From Siphonodentalium dalli (taxonomy: Eukaryota > Mollusca > Scaphopoda > Gadilida > Siphonodentaliidae), in assembly GCA_032622095.1 (NCBI GenBank), contig CP136063.1, positions 72,085,980 to 72,149,979 on the forward strand: DNA of 64,000 nucleotides, in the 5' to 3' direction. Positions within the stretch are counted from its first letter, which is position 1. The number at the start of each line of letters is the position of its first letter. The position numbers were made by a program, and so were the translations under genes. This document shows, piece by piece, positions 51,301-53,628 of the stretch. The notes under the pieces were generated by a model. The model ran no database searches. It saw only the letters and a list, made by a program, of their open reading frames with translations, and was not told where the DNA came from.

Positions 51301-53581
51301 AATATTATGGTGTACACTCTATATAAATGTCTTTAATGTTGAGGTTGACACTATATATAAACGTCTTTACTGTTATGGTGTACACTTTATCTAAATGTCT
51401 TTACTGCTACGGTGTACACTCCATATACATGTCTTTACTGTTATGGTGTACACTCTATATAAATGTCTTTAGTGTTATGGTGTACATCCTATAAATATAT
51501 TTACTGTTATGGTGCACACTCTATATAAATGTCTTTACTATTATGGTGTACACTCTAAATAAACGTCTGTACTGCTACGGTGTACACTCCATATACATGT
51601 CTGTACTGTTATGGTGTACACTCTATATAAACGTCTTTATGGTAAACTCTATATAAATGTCTTTACTGTTATGGTGTACACTCTGTATAAATGTCTTCAC
51701 TGTTATGGTGTACACTCTATATAAATGTACTGTTATTGTGTACACTCTATATAAATGTACTGTCATGGAGCACACTCTATATAAATGTTTTTACTGTTAT
51801 GGTGTATACTGTATAAATGTACTGTTATGATGTACACTCTATATAAATGTCTTTACTGTTATGGTGTACACTCTATATAAATGACCAATATATATTCATT
51901 TAAATAAAATATTACCAACATCATTCTGCAAACTATAATTTCTGGATGCGCCCTTAGCATAACACGACAGGGTGCCGTGAACTGGATAGATAGTTATCAT
52001 ACTCGAGACGCGAGGGACAACTTGAAGCCTTGAACCTCCGGTTCTCGTACCATCGCGTCACAACAAACTCGCGAGATAACGTTGACTAGTTCACACACTC
52101 ATGTCGTTCCATCTATTTCCCGAAACTTCAGTAGATCACTGAGCGCGATTAATGAGTACATGACCTTCATAAAATACATATAGTTCCTGTGTATTTCTTT
52201 TCCTGATAAAAAGATGTTATGAGTATCAAACGCGTTGCTTAAGTAAAGAAAAAGGTGGCTTTTTTGTATTAAACGAACAATTATATTCCAGCAACACCTT
52301 GTTTTATTTCATCACACACCAGAATAATAAGTAAATTCTGAATCTAAAATACGCATGTATGTGTTGGGAATGCTTGGGCCGGACCAAAATTTAAACTGTA
52401 TTTTATGTGATTAATACACATACCAAATTTGAAAGCAATTGGATACTTGGTTAACCTATTCGCTGTTATGACGTCCGTAACTATTACGAGCATAAAAGTG
52501 CACGTCTAGTGCTATATGGTCCGTAGTACAGAACTACTTCAACACACTAGCAGTATGCCATTATTCATAACTGGAACTCAGGGATTAGTGCATCGGAATA
52601 ACTGTATCTCGCAGTTTCAAACAGTGTATGACGTTCCACGATTGTGAACGGTAATAGCATTTCAACTGAGTCAGTTTTATGGTTCTTGTGATATTCCCAA
52701 TATAGTTTTCCACTGGGAAAATGGCAATAACGTTTACAGCATAGCACGCGACGTCATAACTTCATTTAGGAGCAAAGAGGTTTGAAAAAGATTAACTCAA
52801 GACAATATTCATGGAAACCAAACCGATATTGTAACTTGACATTTATTTACATTACATCAGGAATAATCACACCCCTCTGAATTCAGACAGTTATCTTCTT
52901 TAAGAATCAGTACAAATCGCGATTGGGTTACACGAATGTTTCCGACGTTCATCGGGAAATAACTGAAGTGGGCCACTTCATAAAAAAACTATGAACACTA
53001 CGTCGCTCGAAGCCGACCGTGTGCACGCGCTCTGTGCGTGGTGTCCACTTCATCAACGTCACTTCAAGTTGCGTGTTGTTATTGGGAGACTGTGCTGGGA
53101 TTTGAATATATGTAACAAGTGTTGTGGTAGTTTTGAAAAGTTGTTCACATTATTAATGTTCTATTAAAATGTACTGGTATATGATTATAAAAAATGACTG
53201 TCAGATCCATTTGGGTTATGACCGGCAGAGTAATTAAACAAGCTTAATTACTCAGCCGGTCATAATCCAATGACCCCAATTGATCTGCCAATCATTTCTT
53301 AATTGATCCGCATGCCATAACTGAAATCAATCGAATAGCGATAACAATAACGTCATTATACGGGCATCAAATTAATGGACAAATTCCCAAAGGGGCATAA
53401 ATCTCTGAAAGCTATACACGATTACCATATCTCGAGTTACAATCTGGACATCAAAATAATCAATAAATTATACGTTCAAAAGAGGCATAATTATCTGTCA
53501 GAAACCGGACCTCATACAATTTACCAGAGAGGGAGAGAGAGAGATAGAGAGAGATGGAGAGAGATATAGATAGAGAGAGAA

Positions 53582-53628
<47 letters not shown>

